Assembly: GCF_023856365.1 (NCBI RefSeq)
Contig: NC_064543.1
Location: 3,679,952 to 3,743,951, forward strand
From: Brienomyrus brachyistius
Lineage: Eukaryota > Chordata > Actinopteri > Osteoglossiformes > Mormyridae
Length of the DNA stretch: 64,000 bases
Direction of reading: 5' to 3'
The translations under genes and the position numbers were made by a program. The notes under the pieces were generated by a model. The model saw only the letters and a list, made by a program, of their open reading frames with translations. It did not search any database and was not told where the DNA came from. Positions 33,401-45,400 of this stretch are shown in pieces. Each line of letters starts with the position of its first letter. The stretch's first letter is position 1.

Positions 33401-36400
33401 TCGTTCATATGTCTGAAAGTTCGTAAGTTGAAAGTTCGTAAGTTAAAAGTTCGCAAGTAGATGAATGTTTGTATATTCAAATGAATCTAATCTTCCAGCA
33501 TCTGTGGTTGACAACAAAGTAGGCTTCTCTGAAAAAGAGCTGCTCACAAGCGCACAGCCTGTTTTAGCTTTAGATGTGTAGTTTTACATTTTGATGTCTG
33601 ATTTTAACTTTTGATGCATCGCATTTGCTCAATGAACAGCTGTGTGATAATGCAAATATGAGCTTAATTCAGGTCATAAGGGGTTTAGATGTGTGTAAAT
33701 GAGTTAATGGGGCGGTTAAATGTTTTAATTTGTGTTTTAACTTGTTGTTCATCAGTTTTCGGAGCCGAAAATATGAAGACAGGTTTGCTGAGGTGCTGTC
33801 TGGAATCCTTCCGAGACTGACAAGCCTGAGGAGACTTGAGTGAGTTATTTCCTGTGTCTGTCATGTAACCCTAACCCTAACACTCTATATGACTAAGACA
33901 GGGAATAAGAGAAATGCATTTAATTTTCAACTGTATCATTTTTATTATGCCATCTACCCCATTAAGAATGGCATCGATGAATGCTATTTGTTTGTTTTCA
34001 TTGTAATGATTTTTGTGTATTAATGCTCTGCCGAGGTGACGCGACTGGGCTCTGTTTTTGTGTTCCAGCCGTTCAGGTTTCAGTGTGTGATTACAACAAA
34101 GTAACTCTCTCTGGTGTAATAAATATTCTGGTGTGATTCACCCCAAAGGTTCATCAGTGGGAACCTGACTGATGCAGGAGCTGAAAAGCTGGCCATTGCT
34201 CTAGGGAACTGCCCTGGAATCGCTGAGCTCAAGTAAGTAATATGACCGTCATTACTGTAGCTTTCGTTGCTCTCATGGGATGTGTGGATGAGGTCATCGC
34301 GAGCCATTCGTGTCAGATGTTGGCTTGGAAGGTAGCAGGTAGCTGAATCGGCTGGGGTTTTGAGACATTTTGTCAATTTGCATAGGCGTGCAGGGATGCC
34401 TGCACACTGCTGTCTTGTGCCTGAGTGACGCAGGGCTGTGCGAAGCTGCCGATCTGCTTTGCACTGCCTTCTGTGATGCGAGGATCATGGGATAATTGCT
34501 GTGTCTTTGCAGCCTCAGCGATAACATGCTGATGAACCGCGGGGTCTCTAAGATTGCCGACGTCTTACCTAAGATGACATCCCTCACCACAGTTCAGTGA
34601 GTATATGAGCTAACCTTAATGAATTAGCTATTAGTAGTCATTTAGTTCAGTAATTACCATTTTACTTTTTAAATGATAAAATATGTATTGATACCTTGTT
34701 TTTTTTTTTTTGTCTGTGTGTTAAGCCTTGGGAAAAATGGGCTCTCCCTGGATGGTGTTCTTTATGTGGTAGAAAAGATGACCTCATGTCCTAATATACA
34801 GAGGGTCCATGTCGTGTGAGTTCCCGCCGAGAGCCACGTGCTGGTGCCTGCTTCCACAGAGCCATGTGTGATACCTGTTATGAAATCCTGTATTCATTCA
34901 CATTTGATCTGTCAACTCCTCTTTGTCTGCAGTGGAAACAAAGAAATTAAAGAACTTAAATTATCCTTGTCTCAAGACCCAGATGCACAGAGGTGGGTCT
35001 TATATCTGCTTAAACAGCTGTATACCTGTTTATATGGTATTATATTTGCTTGATATGAAAGGGAGACAGAAAGTTCTAGAAGATCTTTATGTATATGGTT
35101 GAATAGATTTGAAAATAATTTTGTATTTCCTTTTATCTCTCCTTAGTGTTGAGGATGCCCCGGGCCGCATTGTCAGGTGACTCCATGCCGCAGTACACAT
35201 TAGCCAAACTCAGACTCTCATAATGCTGTTAAATTGGCTAAACCGGCACATGTTTCAGGGTTCCATTACAATTAGATCGATGATTGCGTACTCTGATGCC
35301 AAAACGGGCATTGAAAGGACAATGCAAAGCAAACATAACCAGCATTTGCCAGACTCTGAGGAACGCATCATACATAAAGAAACAGCTGCTATTGCCTGTG
35401 CCTGTGTCTTCTAAATCAGAAGTTCCCACACTGTGGGTTGCAACCCAAAATGGGTCGCAGTCGCGGGTGTGGTGAGTCACCGATTGACCATGAAAAGCCT
35501 AATTTATATAACAGCATACATGTCACGGTGCGTCTTTCTGCGCAACTGTCAAACAATGAACAAACACCACCTGTCAATGATCGGTCACTATGCTGTTGTC
35601 ATGTTGAAACTTCATTGTATAGGATGATTTGTATCCAATCAGAGCAGTTTGTTTTTAGTCGTCGTCTTAATTTAGTGTCAGTCGTACAGAGTAGCTAGTG
35701 TTTAGTAGTTGTCAGAATGTCCAAACATAAGCATGCTATAATAAAGATAAACATAAGCATAAAGAAGTTTATATTTATTATAAGTTTAACTTATACAAAA
35801 ATGTTCTGAGGGCAGAACAAGAAATGATTGGTTCAGAGAGGCGACCAATCAGATTGTAGAGAAGATGGGTCCAAGGAACTAGAAGAGGCGGGACCAACCA
35901 ATCAGATGTCTTGGTCCTGCCTCCTCTAGTTGCTTGGACCCACCTTGTCTATAATCTGATTGGTTATCTCTGTGAACCAGAGAGATCTTTCTGCTCAGTA
36001 CGTCCACATTGTCATGTGAATCTCTATTATGTGCTTCTCTTTCCACAGCCTTCTGAACTGCACATTTACACCAGATGAGATGCAAAAGCTGTGCCTGTTC
36101 TTGGCAAGATGTTTTGGACTCTCTGTCATTGAGTAAGTCTTCCAGTCAGAGGAAAACAACTTTTCACTTTAGTGATATCGCTCATATTCCAAGTCTGTGC
36201 AAAAAAAAAATATAAAAAATGTCCAGTTTAGTTAAACTTTTGATAACTAGCTTGGACTGAATCATGCAGTGTTCAGTTAGTTTGTGATTCTGCTTTTCTG
36301 AAATGAAATGAGAGCACTCTTTAACTGTTGGTTAAATGCTAATTTGAAAGTGTCACCTTTGTTGCTTTTGTTCGGTGGTGCACTAAATCGTGTGGTTTTT

Positions 36401-39400
36401 CTCTTAAAAGCCACTCACTGTTTTCTGTTCCTGTTACCATGGTGACGGCAGTTTGTCTGGCGGGGTGATGAAGGATGATGCCCTGCAGGTTTTGGTTGAC
36501 TGGCTGCCGCAGCTCAGCGTCTCCAGAGAAGTCGTGTAAGGGTTAACTTTCTCACATCTACTCATCTACATTTGTCCCACGGTTATCTCATGATAACCCA
36601 ACATGCCCTTGAACGTAACACACAAAATGGTATAAATGCAGCAGAAACAGACTCAGAGCAGAACAGAAAAATCATCAAACCAAGCCCATGATCGGTCCCG
36701 CTGTGTTACAAAAGATGTATCTCCTCAAGTACGGCTTAATTTATGCTCCACTGGCCGTTTGACATCACTTCACATGTTCTGATGTCATTCCTCTCTCGAC
36801 AGTATGAATTCCACCTCTCTGACAATGAACGGGCTGTCAGCTTTGAGCCGTTCAGTGACTGACTGTCCTGCTGTGGCCGAGGTGAACATCAGGTAAGTTA
36901 CAGTACCATGGGGTACAAATGTTTATTTTATTCATTACAATTCACGATGCAATACAGGTAAATGATAGATATATGTGGTATAGAATGCCACATTTGTTTA
37001 TAAACATTGTGACATTGTGACAACACAGTAGCTAAACTAGGGGGAACCCTTGGTGTCCTTAATACTGTTACTTGGAACATCTTGGGGTATTTATATACTA
37101 CTATCTGTGACATCCAGGGGTATTTAAAGCTACCAGACTAATTGTACATGAGTTGCTACAGCCTGGTCTACTTCTCTTGCAGGCGTCAAGATCCCATCAA
37201 GGTGTCAATTATGTTTAGCACAGAAACACAAAACCAGACTTTGGGGTAAGAAAATGCTGCTCTTGGCATGAATAGTTCTTTGTTTCTCTATATGTGTCAA
37301 CACTGACTGACTTTCACTACGAAGGTGGACAGCTTGAGCAGTGCTTTTGTATTCTCTGTCTCTGTCGCAGTGAGAAGACAGCAAAGCAAGATTTAGTACA
37401 GTCCAAGAAACTTAGGTATTTATACTCTGGATTTTGATTTACTAAAGAGGGTGGTAAAGATGAAAGTGCTGGGGATAATAAAAAAAAAAATGGTGGTAGT
37501 TTAATGGTAATGATGGTGGCGGTGAGGATGATATTGTTGGGGGCGGTGATGAGGATGATGACGATGGTGGTGATAATGAGTTTTGATCTTGACTCTCTCC
37601 AGGCTGTCAGAGTGTGATCTACGTTCTTCCCATGTAGATAAATTGTATGAGACCCTGAGAGGCTGTCAGGGCCTGACCCTTCTGGAGTGAGTATATATAT
37701 ATATATATATATATACATGCAGTGGGGACTCGGGTTCAGCTCCAGCTGTGACCTATTAGTCCTTGGTGATGAGGAATCCCAGAAAAGATCTGTGTTAGAG
37801 GGGCTTTAGTGCTATCTGTCCCTCTAGGTGGTTCTGTTGGAAGATATCGAGGGTAAAGATATCTGTCTTCTCTCATATATCATGGGATTGAATGCCATTC
37901 TTCCGTGGTGCGCAGTGATACATTTGGTGTATGGCATTGGGTGGTTGGAAGGAGATAAATCCTACATTAAACTGCTCATTACAAAGTCTATGGATTATCT
38001 TGAGTAACCGGATCATAATCTCTGGTAAGAGACATTAAATTCGAGAGAAGTCCAAATTTTCTATGGTAGGTATCTCCAAAACTAGGCAACTCCCAGCAGA
38101 ACAACCTTAATGGATATACTGCACTAAAGCCCCCCAAAACATATAATTTTTTCAGTATTGGGGTGATCTGCCCCTTTAATAGGTGATACTACTTGTTTCT
38201 TGAGCTGCATTTATGTATGTGTGTGTTTTAACTTCTGTTTCACAGTCTGTCTAGTAATGCTCTGGGCAATCAGGGCTTAAAGAAGCTCATGGATCTCTTA
38301 CCACATCTCACAGCTGTCCAGGAAATCAAGTAAGAGTGTCGGCATTCTTAGTGTAGATCAGCGGTTCTCAAACTCGGTCCCCGGGACCCACTGCCCTGCT
38401 TGTTTTCCAGCTATCCCTCCCCTACACACTGCTGATTACCTGGATCAGGTGTGTTCAGTCAATCAGAAGCTGAAAGTCAGCTGGGACTTGTGTGTGGGGC
38501 AGGGATGGCAGGAAAACAAGCAGGGCAGTGGGTCCCCACGACCGAGTTTGACAACCGCTGGTGTAAATGGAGTTGGTAGAGGGCAAATGGCAAGGAAAAT
38601 ATGCTTAATCTCATGATCTTAGTATTGCATGGACACTGGATATCTGCTAAGGGAATCTCACCTCTTTTCGCTAACCTCTGTTTTTAGTGTCAGTGAGAAT
38701 GGTGTCACCATGCCGGGGGTCCTTGCAGTGGCCGAAGCCTTCTGTAGCCACAGGAGCATGAGAGCTGTGGACATCACGTAAGTTCATAGCAAGGATGGGA
38801 CACACACATAGAAAACCTTTCTATTCCTGTGTTTGTTGGGAACTTCCTATTTAATCTCATTTTTGAGTTTTTCCACAAACCCCCGCAAACTTGATAAAAA
38901 AAAAAAAACTAAACTTTTTTTGCACCTAGAAACATTCATCAACACAAGACTCCTAGATGGTGAGGGCAGTTTAACTCATTTGCCTTTTTGCAGATAAGCG
39001 CGGTACCACAGTAAAGGGTAAAGTAGCTCCTCTGTTTTGTTGCTGTCCAATGAAAACCATGCCGTCCACTTTTTGACAACTTTGACACTTTTTGACAACT
39101 TTGACTTTTTACTAAAGATGCAATACGCCAATTGTCTTTTGTCTACTAATTTACCAAGGCATTTATGTTTCATGAAGTCATCTATTTAACTAGTGTTTAT
39201 GTTTGTACTCGTCTACACATTTTTATTCATAATAGTCATTTGTATGCATTGCAATAAATAGCAAATGTTACCAACACTGATATCTAGATAGCTAGTTAAC
39301 ATCATTGTTAATTGTGTTTTTAATATAAAGCAAGATTAGTTAGTAACTGGTTGACTGACATGTTTGCCTAGCTGATAACAATCCACGTAAGTCCATTTAA

Positions 39401-42400
39401 AACATCTTTCTTTGTGAACAACAAACTGTTCACTGATGGTTGTGTAAATATAAGTTTCTATTTGTGGTGCCAAGGGTCTCTCATTCCGTTCTATTGTGTT
39501 TATTTAGTTTCTGAGAATTTTTTTAATGTGCATTTTTTTTAAACTCCTGAAATAATGGATTTTTGGAAATGCATGTTTTTCATTGGACAGCAACAGTTTA
39601 GTATTAGGCTTTCCCATTGGCTAGAGCTACATGTATACTTCTCACTCCCTCTTTCACAGTGTGTTTTAATGCATATTTGAATGCATTTCTTCCCATTAGC
39701 CACGAAGGGAAGCAGAGACTCATCATGAAGTTTGGTGTCAATAAAAGGTATAGGCCTTTGCCAGTTCAATTGCATGTGAATTTCTAGAGGAATAGTGTAC
39801 CGCCGTGTGGGGCCAGCGGGCCTGTAATCCAAAGGTCGGCAGTTCAAACCCAGCCTTAGCACATCTGCAGGTCCTTCAGCAAGGTCTCTAACCCCCAACT
39901 CCCAGGTAGCTGCCCTTCACTGACGGCTTACTCTACAAAGAGCAAGTTGAGGGAGACATAAAGACAATTTCCCCACAGGGATCAGTATCAATTACTATTA
40001 TTACCACTGGTCTTATTATATGTCAATATCTTTCCAGCAAACCACTAAGGAACGTAATGCATTCCACCCAAAAACTTGAAAATGGGTTCTTCCTTTACAA
40101 GAAATTCAGGTAAAGCAGTCATTGCGGTCAATCTTGATCACACCTGTCCTTCACGCTGTAGCATTTCTTTAACTCAAAGAATGTTCCTCTCTGCTACAGT
40201 CTTCAGTGCACTTGTATCCTTCCTAACAACATGGATGAGCTCTGCAGGAGACTGTCAGCATGCTCAAGCTTAGTGCAGCTAGAGTGAGTATGACAACTAC
40301 TGTGAACCCGTCAGCAGCCGAAGTCCTTCATCCCTTCCACCCTCAAAAACACTGTTACTCAAACGTGGGAAGACGAGGGTTTGATATTGTTTAATCAGCT
40401 TTTTGCTGATGGGATTCTAAAATATTTTTTTTCTGATTTGCAAAAAATGAGTTTGTGAAGGTTTCGGTGGTATAATGGTCTCTGTGAAGGTTTCGGTGGT
40501 ATAATGGTCTCTGTTTCATTCAATAGTTTAGGGTTAATTTGTTACACCGCAAAGAACTTAGTAAAATTGTATTTTGTTAAAGTAGAATGAATAACATGCT
40601 TCACTCTGCATGTAACTGAATATCTGTATTATTAGCACACGGAGGTGGCACCAGTACAGTGGTCTGCAACACATCAACCTCAAGCTACTAGCTACTGAGT
40701 AGTCTAAAGGACGCTTACTTTACACACACGCACATATGTGTATATCTGTTTACATCATAAATAAATAAACAAGCAAATAAGTAAATACAAATAAATAAAG
40801 GTTTTTTTTGCTTCCATAACAGCTTCAGTGGTGGTTCCCTGGAGCAAAGGTCCATACTGAATGTTCTGACACACCTGCCTCAGATGACTGCACTGAAGCT
40901 GCTGAAGTGAGACTTCTAACTTCTGTTTGCAGTCCTTTTAGTGTCGGTGGTCAGTCACTGATACAATGGTTCCTTATGCCTGAAATATATTGTTCTTGCA
41001 ATTTAATTTCCGATCAACAAGATTGATCGTTTTTTAAGCTGAAGTGACTAATCATGGGATGGCATGGTGGTGCAGAGTTACCTCAGACTTCCAGAGTTAG
41101 GGGTTCAAACCCTGCCCCTAGTACATAAGTGAGGAGTTTGGCTATTCTCTAAATCTCTAAATAGCCTCATAACATGTAAGTTTATGCCTCATGAAGAATT
41201 GGCATGGACTGTAGGCCAGAGGTATTTAAACTGTGGATCACACCCCCCTAGTGGGATGCAAAGGAATTTTGGGCGGGGGGGGGGTTGGGAAGAAACCGAG
41301 AACTATTTGGGGGGGGGGATTGAGGTGAGGGCCAACCTTTAGAAGTATTAAAAATAATGTGAAGACATTATATGTCTGTACATATATCATAATAGCAAGT
41401 AAAAGTGATAATATTTCATTTAATAATTAAAGTTCATTTAGGACAAATATATCAGCTCTGGGGGATGTTTTCTTTGCACAACTTCACAAAGTACGTCTTC
41501 AGTGGGCTTTCTGGATGCATGTGGTCTCACCTGTTTCAGTTTGTCTGAGAATCTGCTGAGAGACGATGGTATGAAGCCCTTTGCACAGTTGGACAGAGAA
41601 CATTGGGCTTCTACCTTGGTGAGGTGAGATGATTCTTTTTCAAGGTATTAATGGTGCTGGCTGCCCTTATTTGTTGTGTGTCCCTTGAGTTTTGAGTTTT
41701 AATATCATTTCATGGATGTTTTTGTTCCCTCTGCAGTCTCAACCATAATAAAATGACCCTTGACGGGGCTTTGTACCTGGTGGCCGGTATGACCACATCT
41801 GCACACTTGCACAGAGTTGAAGTAAGGTGAGGCACCCATCCACAGTGCAGACACACTGAAATTAATTCAGCCATGTGTTTCACTTTTGGTCTTAAACTCT
41901 ACTGTGTTTTTGTATGGTGTTGAAGTATAGTCTGTTTATGTAGTGGGTGTGATCTGGCTGCAAGATCTGTGGTTCTAGAATGTAATTGAATTGCTTATTT
42001 GTTGCATGCTGTGATCGTGGCCCTTAATCAACAGTCTGGGCGAGGAAGACAGAGCTGTTGTTCATCTTGCTCCAGATAACAGTTGTGACAAATCCCTGAG
42101 GTATGTCTGTAGGCAAATAACCCCTGTTTTGTTCTTTTATAATCATGCATGTGATGGAGGGTAGATCACTGGAGGTTTAAAAGCATTGATCTGGTTGATT
42201 ACTTTGTGATTTTTAATGTCTCTGTTCTCTCCCAGCCTCAGAAATTGCACATTTGAGGTTACCCACCTCCAGACGCTGGCTAGAAGTCTATGCTACTGCC
42301 ACCAGCTGGTGGAGCTGGAGTGAGTATGTAGGAGAAATGAACACATTGCCGTGACGTCACTGTAAATGCCTCTTTGGTTGTGTAAAGGCAGGCGAGCGAT

Positions 42401-45400
42401 ACTTGATGATGATGGTAATGGAAAGTATGATGCCAGTAACCATGGTGACAATTTTGGTCAGAAATGAAGGGTTTAACAAGGTGATGGTGATAGTGATGAT
42501 GAAGGTGATGGTAATGATGATGGTGTCTCCATCCAGCTTGTCCTGTAACGACCTGCCAGCTGGAGCCCTGGAAACCCTGCAGAAGACACTGAGTTCACTG
42601 AATGCACTAAGAAGACTGGAGTGAGCATTTAAATGTGTATACACACACATGCAGACACACACATGCAGACACACACATGCAGACACAAACATGCAGACAT
42701 AAGCATGCGGGGTGGCATGGTGGTGCAGTGGTTAGCACTGCATGGGGTGGCATGGTGGTGCAGTGGTTAGTACTGTTGCCTCACACCTCTGGGACCCGGG
42801 TTCGAGTCTCTGCCTGGGTCACATGTGTGTGGAGTTTGCATGTTCTCCCATGTCGTCGTGGGGTTTCCTCCGGGTACTCCGGTTTCCCCCCACAGTCCAA
42901 AGACATGCTGAGGCTACTTGCTAAATTACCCGTAGGTGTGAATGTGTGCATGAATGGTGTGTGAGTGTGCCCTGCAATGGGCTGGCCCCCCATCCTGGGT
43001 TGTTCCCTGCCTCGTGCCCATTCCCTCGTGCCGGGATAGGCTCTGGACCCCCCGCGACCCAGTAGACTAAGCGGTTTGGAAAATGGATGGATGGATGGAT
43101 GGATGGACATAAACATAGAGACAAAAAGTCAGATTCATACTTTGCTTCTAGGATCCGAAACTGTGGGTTGAATCAGCAGAATATTGAGGCCCTGCTGAAG
43201 GAGTTGGATTGTAGTAAAAGGCCACTGGAAATCAGGTAGGTGTGTGTGTGTGAGCAGGTATACCTTACTTTATGGGGACACAATGTCCCCACAATGCAAT
43301 AAATACCTGTTTTTTTCCCTTATAGGGACCTGTTTCTTGGTCCTTAATAAAAATCTGTGACTCAAAAAAAAAAACTTCAAATAGTATTTTATTTGGGTAA
43401 CTTATGATCAAGGTTAGGGCTGAGTAGGGGTTGTGTTTGTCATTGCTGGGATTTAGGGTTTTTCCCATAGAATTGAATGGAAAGTCCCCAAGATATAATT
43501 ACAAACCTGTGCGTGTGTGTCTGTGTGTCTGTGTGTGTGAACAGACACCATGCATGTACTGCTAGTTCAGTCACTAATTTTTTACTGTGGTTTGTGTTCA
43601 GATTCACTTTCAGTTCTAGAGTCTTTAGGGCAACTTCAGCCTTCCTAATTTTTGTCTCAGCCCCGCAGAAAAATATGTTTTATAATGCCTTTTTGTGAAT
43701 TTTCTTCTGTTTTCATATACATTTTGTACATTTCACTTTTTTTCTGGATGTAAGAGGGCTAGTCAGCCGTGTTGCTGATTGCTGTCAGGACAAAAGCAAA
43801 CTGTCATTCTTTACTGTTATTTCCTCATTCCCCCTGGGCAGGGTGGAGGAGCCGTGGGTCATGGGGCAAGCTGCTGTTAACCTCGTTTCTTGTTGTCTTG
43901 ACCTCGCATGCAACATGCAGCAAATCAGGTGAGGTTTAATTAAGAACCTATTGCATGCATTGCACTCTATATTGCATCAAAGACAGCAGAAGCTCCAGTG
44001 CTTCCATACAACTGGTCGCACTGGGTGCATCCTTGCCGTGCAAGTAGGTATTGTTCCCCCTAATTAAAAGTTTCTACTTGTGCAGGGTGAATGGAACTAC
44101 TGTAAACATCACACTGGGGACAGCATATGCACAAGGAAAGCTTTGTTCAGACACTCCAGTGCCAAGGTAAAAGGGGAACGTGACACACGTGTCCATGATT
44201 GTGTCACATTTGTACTGAGTGTTAGTTTGAAGACTGTCGGTGAAGCTTACAGACATCTGTACTAAACCATGATGGAATTATATCTGCTCATAAATGTGTT
44301 ACATGTCCTTTGTACTGAGCTGTGTTACTTTGTGAACTGTATTGTTAAAATGCGGTATACTTATTTTCTCTTGTCCCTTAGGGTGAACATTGGAAAACTG
44401 GCCTCTGCTGTGAAATGCATTGGGTAAGATTATAATGTGTATATTTTTAGCTCTGAAGACCTCGGTTCTCACAGTGACATTTGGTTTTACTTTCGTTTCA
44501 TGATTGTGATTACACAGGGTGTAACGTTCTCATTACCATGTTGCTCACTACTGACCTCTGCTGGCAGATGTGTATCTTTTACATTCTTCAGGCAGTTCAG
44601 CATAAAGATTTATAAAACTATTGATATAACCCACCAGCTTTCACTTTCTTTGCATTGGGGTGCCACGGGGGCTCAATGGATAGCACTGTTGACTCAGATT
44701 TTCAGAGCTGGAGTTTCAAACCCTGTTTCTGCATTAAGTGTATGAATTTTGCATGTCACCTTGTGTGGGGAAAATTTCATCCAGCTAATCTGGTTTCCTC
44801 CTGCAGTCCAAAGACATGCGGTTAGGCTAATTGGCGTCTATAAGATGCCCATAGAGTATGATATGTGTGCCCTGGGACGGACTGATATCCATCAAGGGTG
44901 TGATCCAGCAGTGTGCCATGTGCTTCCTGGAATAGGCCCTGAACAAAATAAATGGTTAGAACAGTTTTTCCCAACCCAGTCCCCGGGGAGCCCCGGACAC
45001 TCCACGTTTTTGCTTCCTCTCAGCTCCCAGCCAATCAGGAAAACCGAATACCTGATACAGGTGCGCTGGGAGCTGAGAGGAAGCAAAAACATGGACTGTC
45101 TGGGGTTCCCGGAGGACTGGGTTAAGAAACACTGGGTTAGAAAATGGACGTATTTTGCATATTTTTGTGTTTTATACATGATTACATTATTTACATATTA
45201 TATATTAAAGGTGAGATTAGACGGCAATTTATTGAGCTTCAGACGACAATTAGAAATAAAGTTACATTGTATAAAACAAGATAATGAGAGCAGATATTTT
45301 AAAATGCAAGTAAAGCACCAAAGAGACCGATGTTTGTTCTGCTCTCTGGTGTCTCACTCATTAAATCTGTGTCCTCACACAGGCTGGTGAACTGCTTTCT

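Larger units (their letters stand above)
30424..33755 (+). other. nlrc5: nlrc5 intron 4, transposon-rich
   Basis: This 3.3-kb intron separates the NACHT exon from the first LRR exon. It contains a Tc1-like MITE with an internal tandem array (30628-31105), a SINE (31725-31945), a solitary copy of the same MITE end (32797-32830) and a foldback-like repeat with TTCGTAAGT units (about 33255-33455). No additional exon was found. Confidence 0.65.

Noticed and set aside
33867..33883. Interstitial telomeric repeat (AACCCTAACCCTAAC)
   Set aside because: Fewer than three units, expected by chance or from ordinary slippage; no sign of a fusion point.
37317..37718. A 133-codon minus-strand frame
   Set aside because: It consists of antisense GAT/GGT repeats and two nlrc5 exons; the isoleucine/threonine richness comes from the repeat.
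44540..44575. Another CTCF motif (antisense of CCAGCAGAGGTCAG)
   Set aside because: One mismatch at a key position; short motifs with one mismatch are frequent in 64 kb. The same holds for 718-730 and 53356-53369.
44749..45390. A 213-codon open frame on the + strand
   Set aside because: It runs through a SINE body and the family F foldback and then into the nlrc5 exon at 45383 in the wrong frame. It has no domain resemblance.
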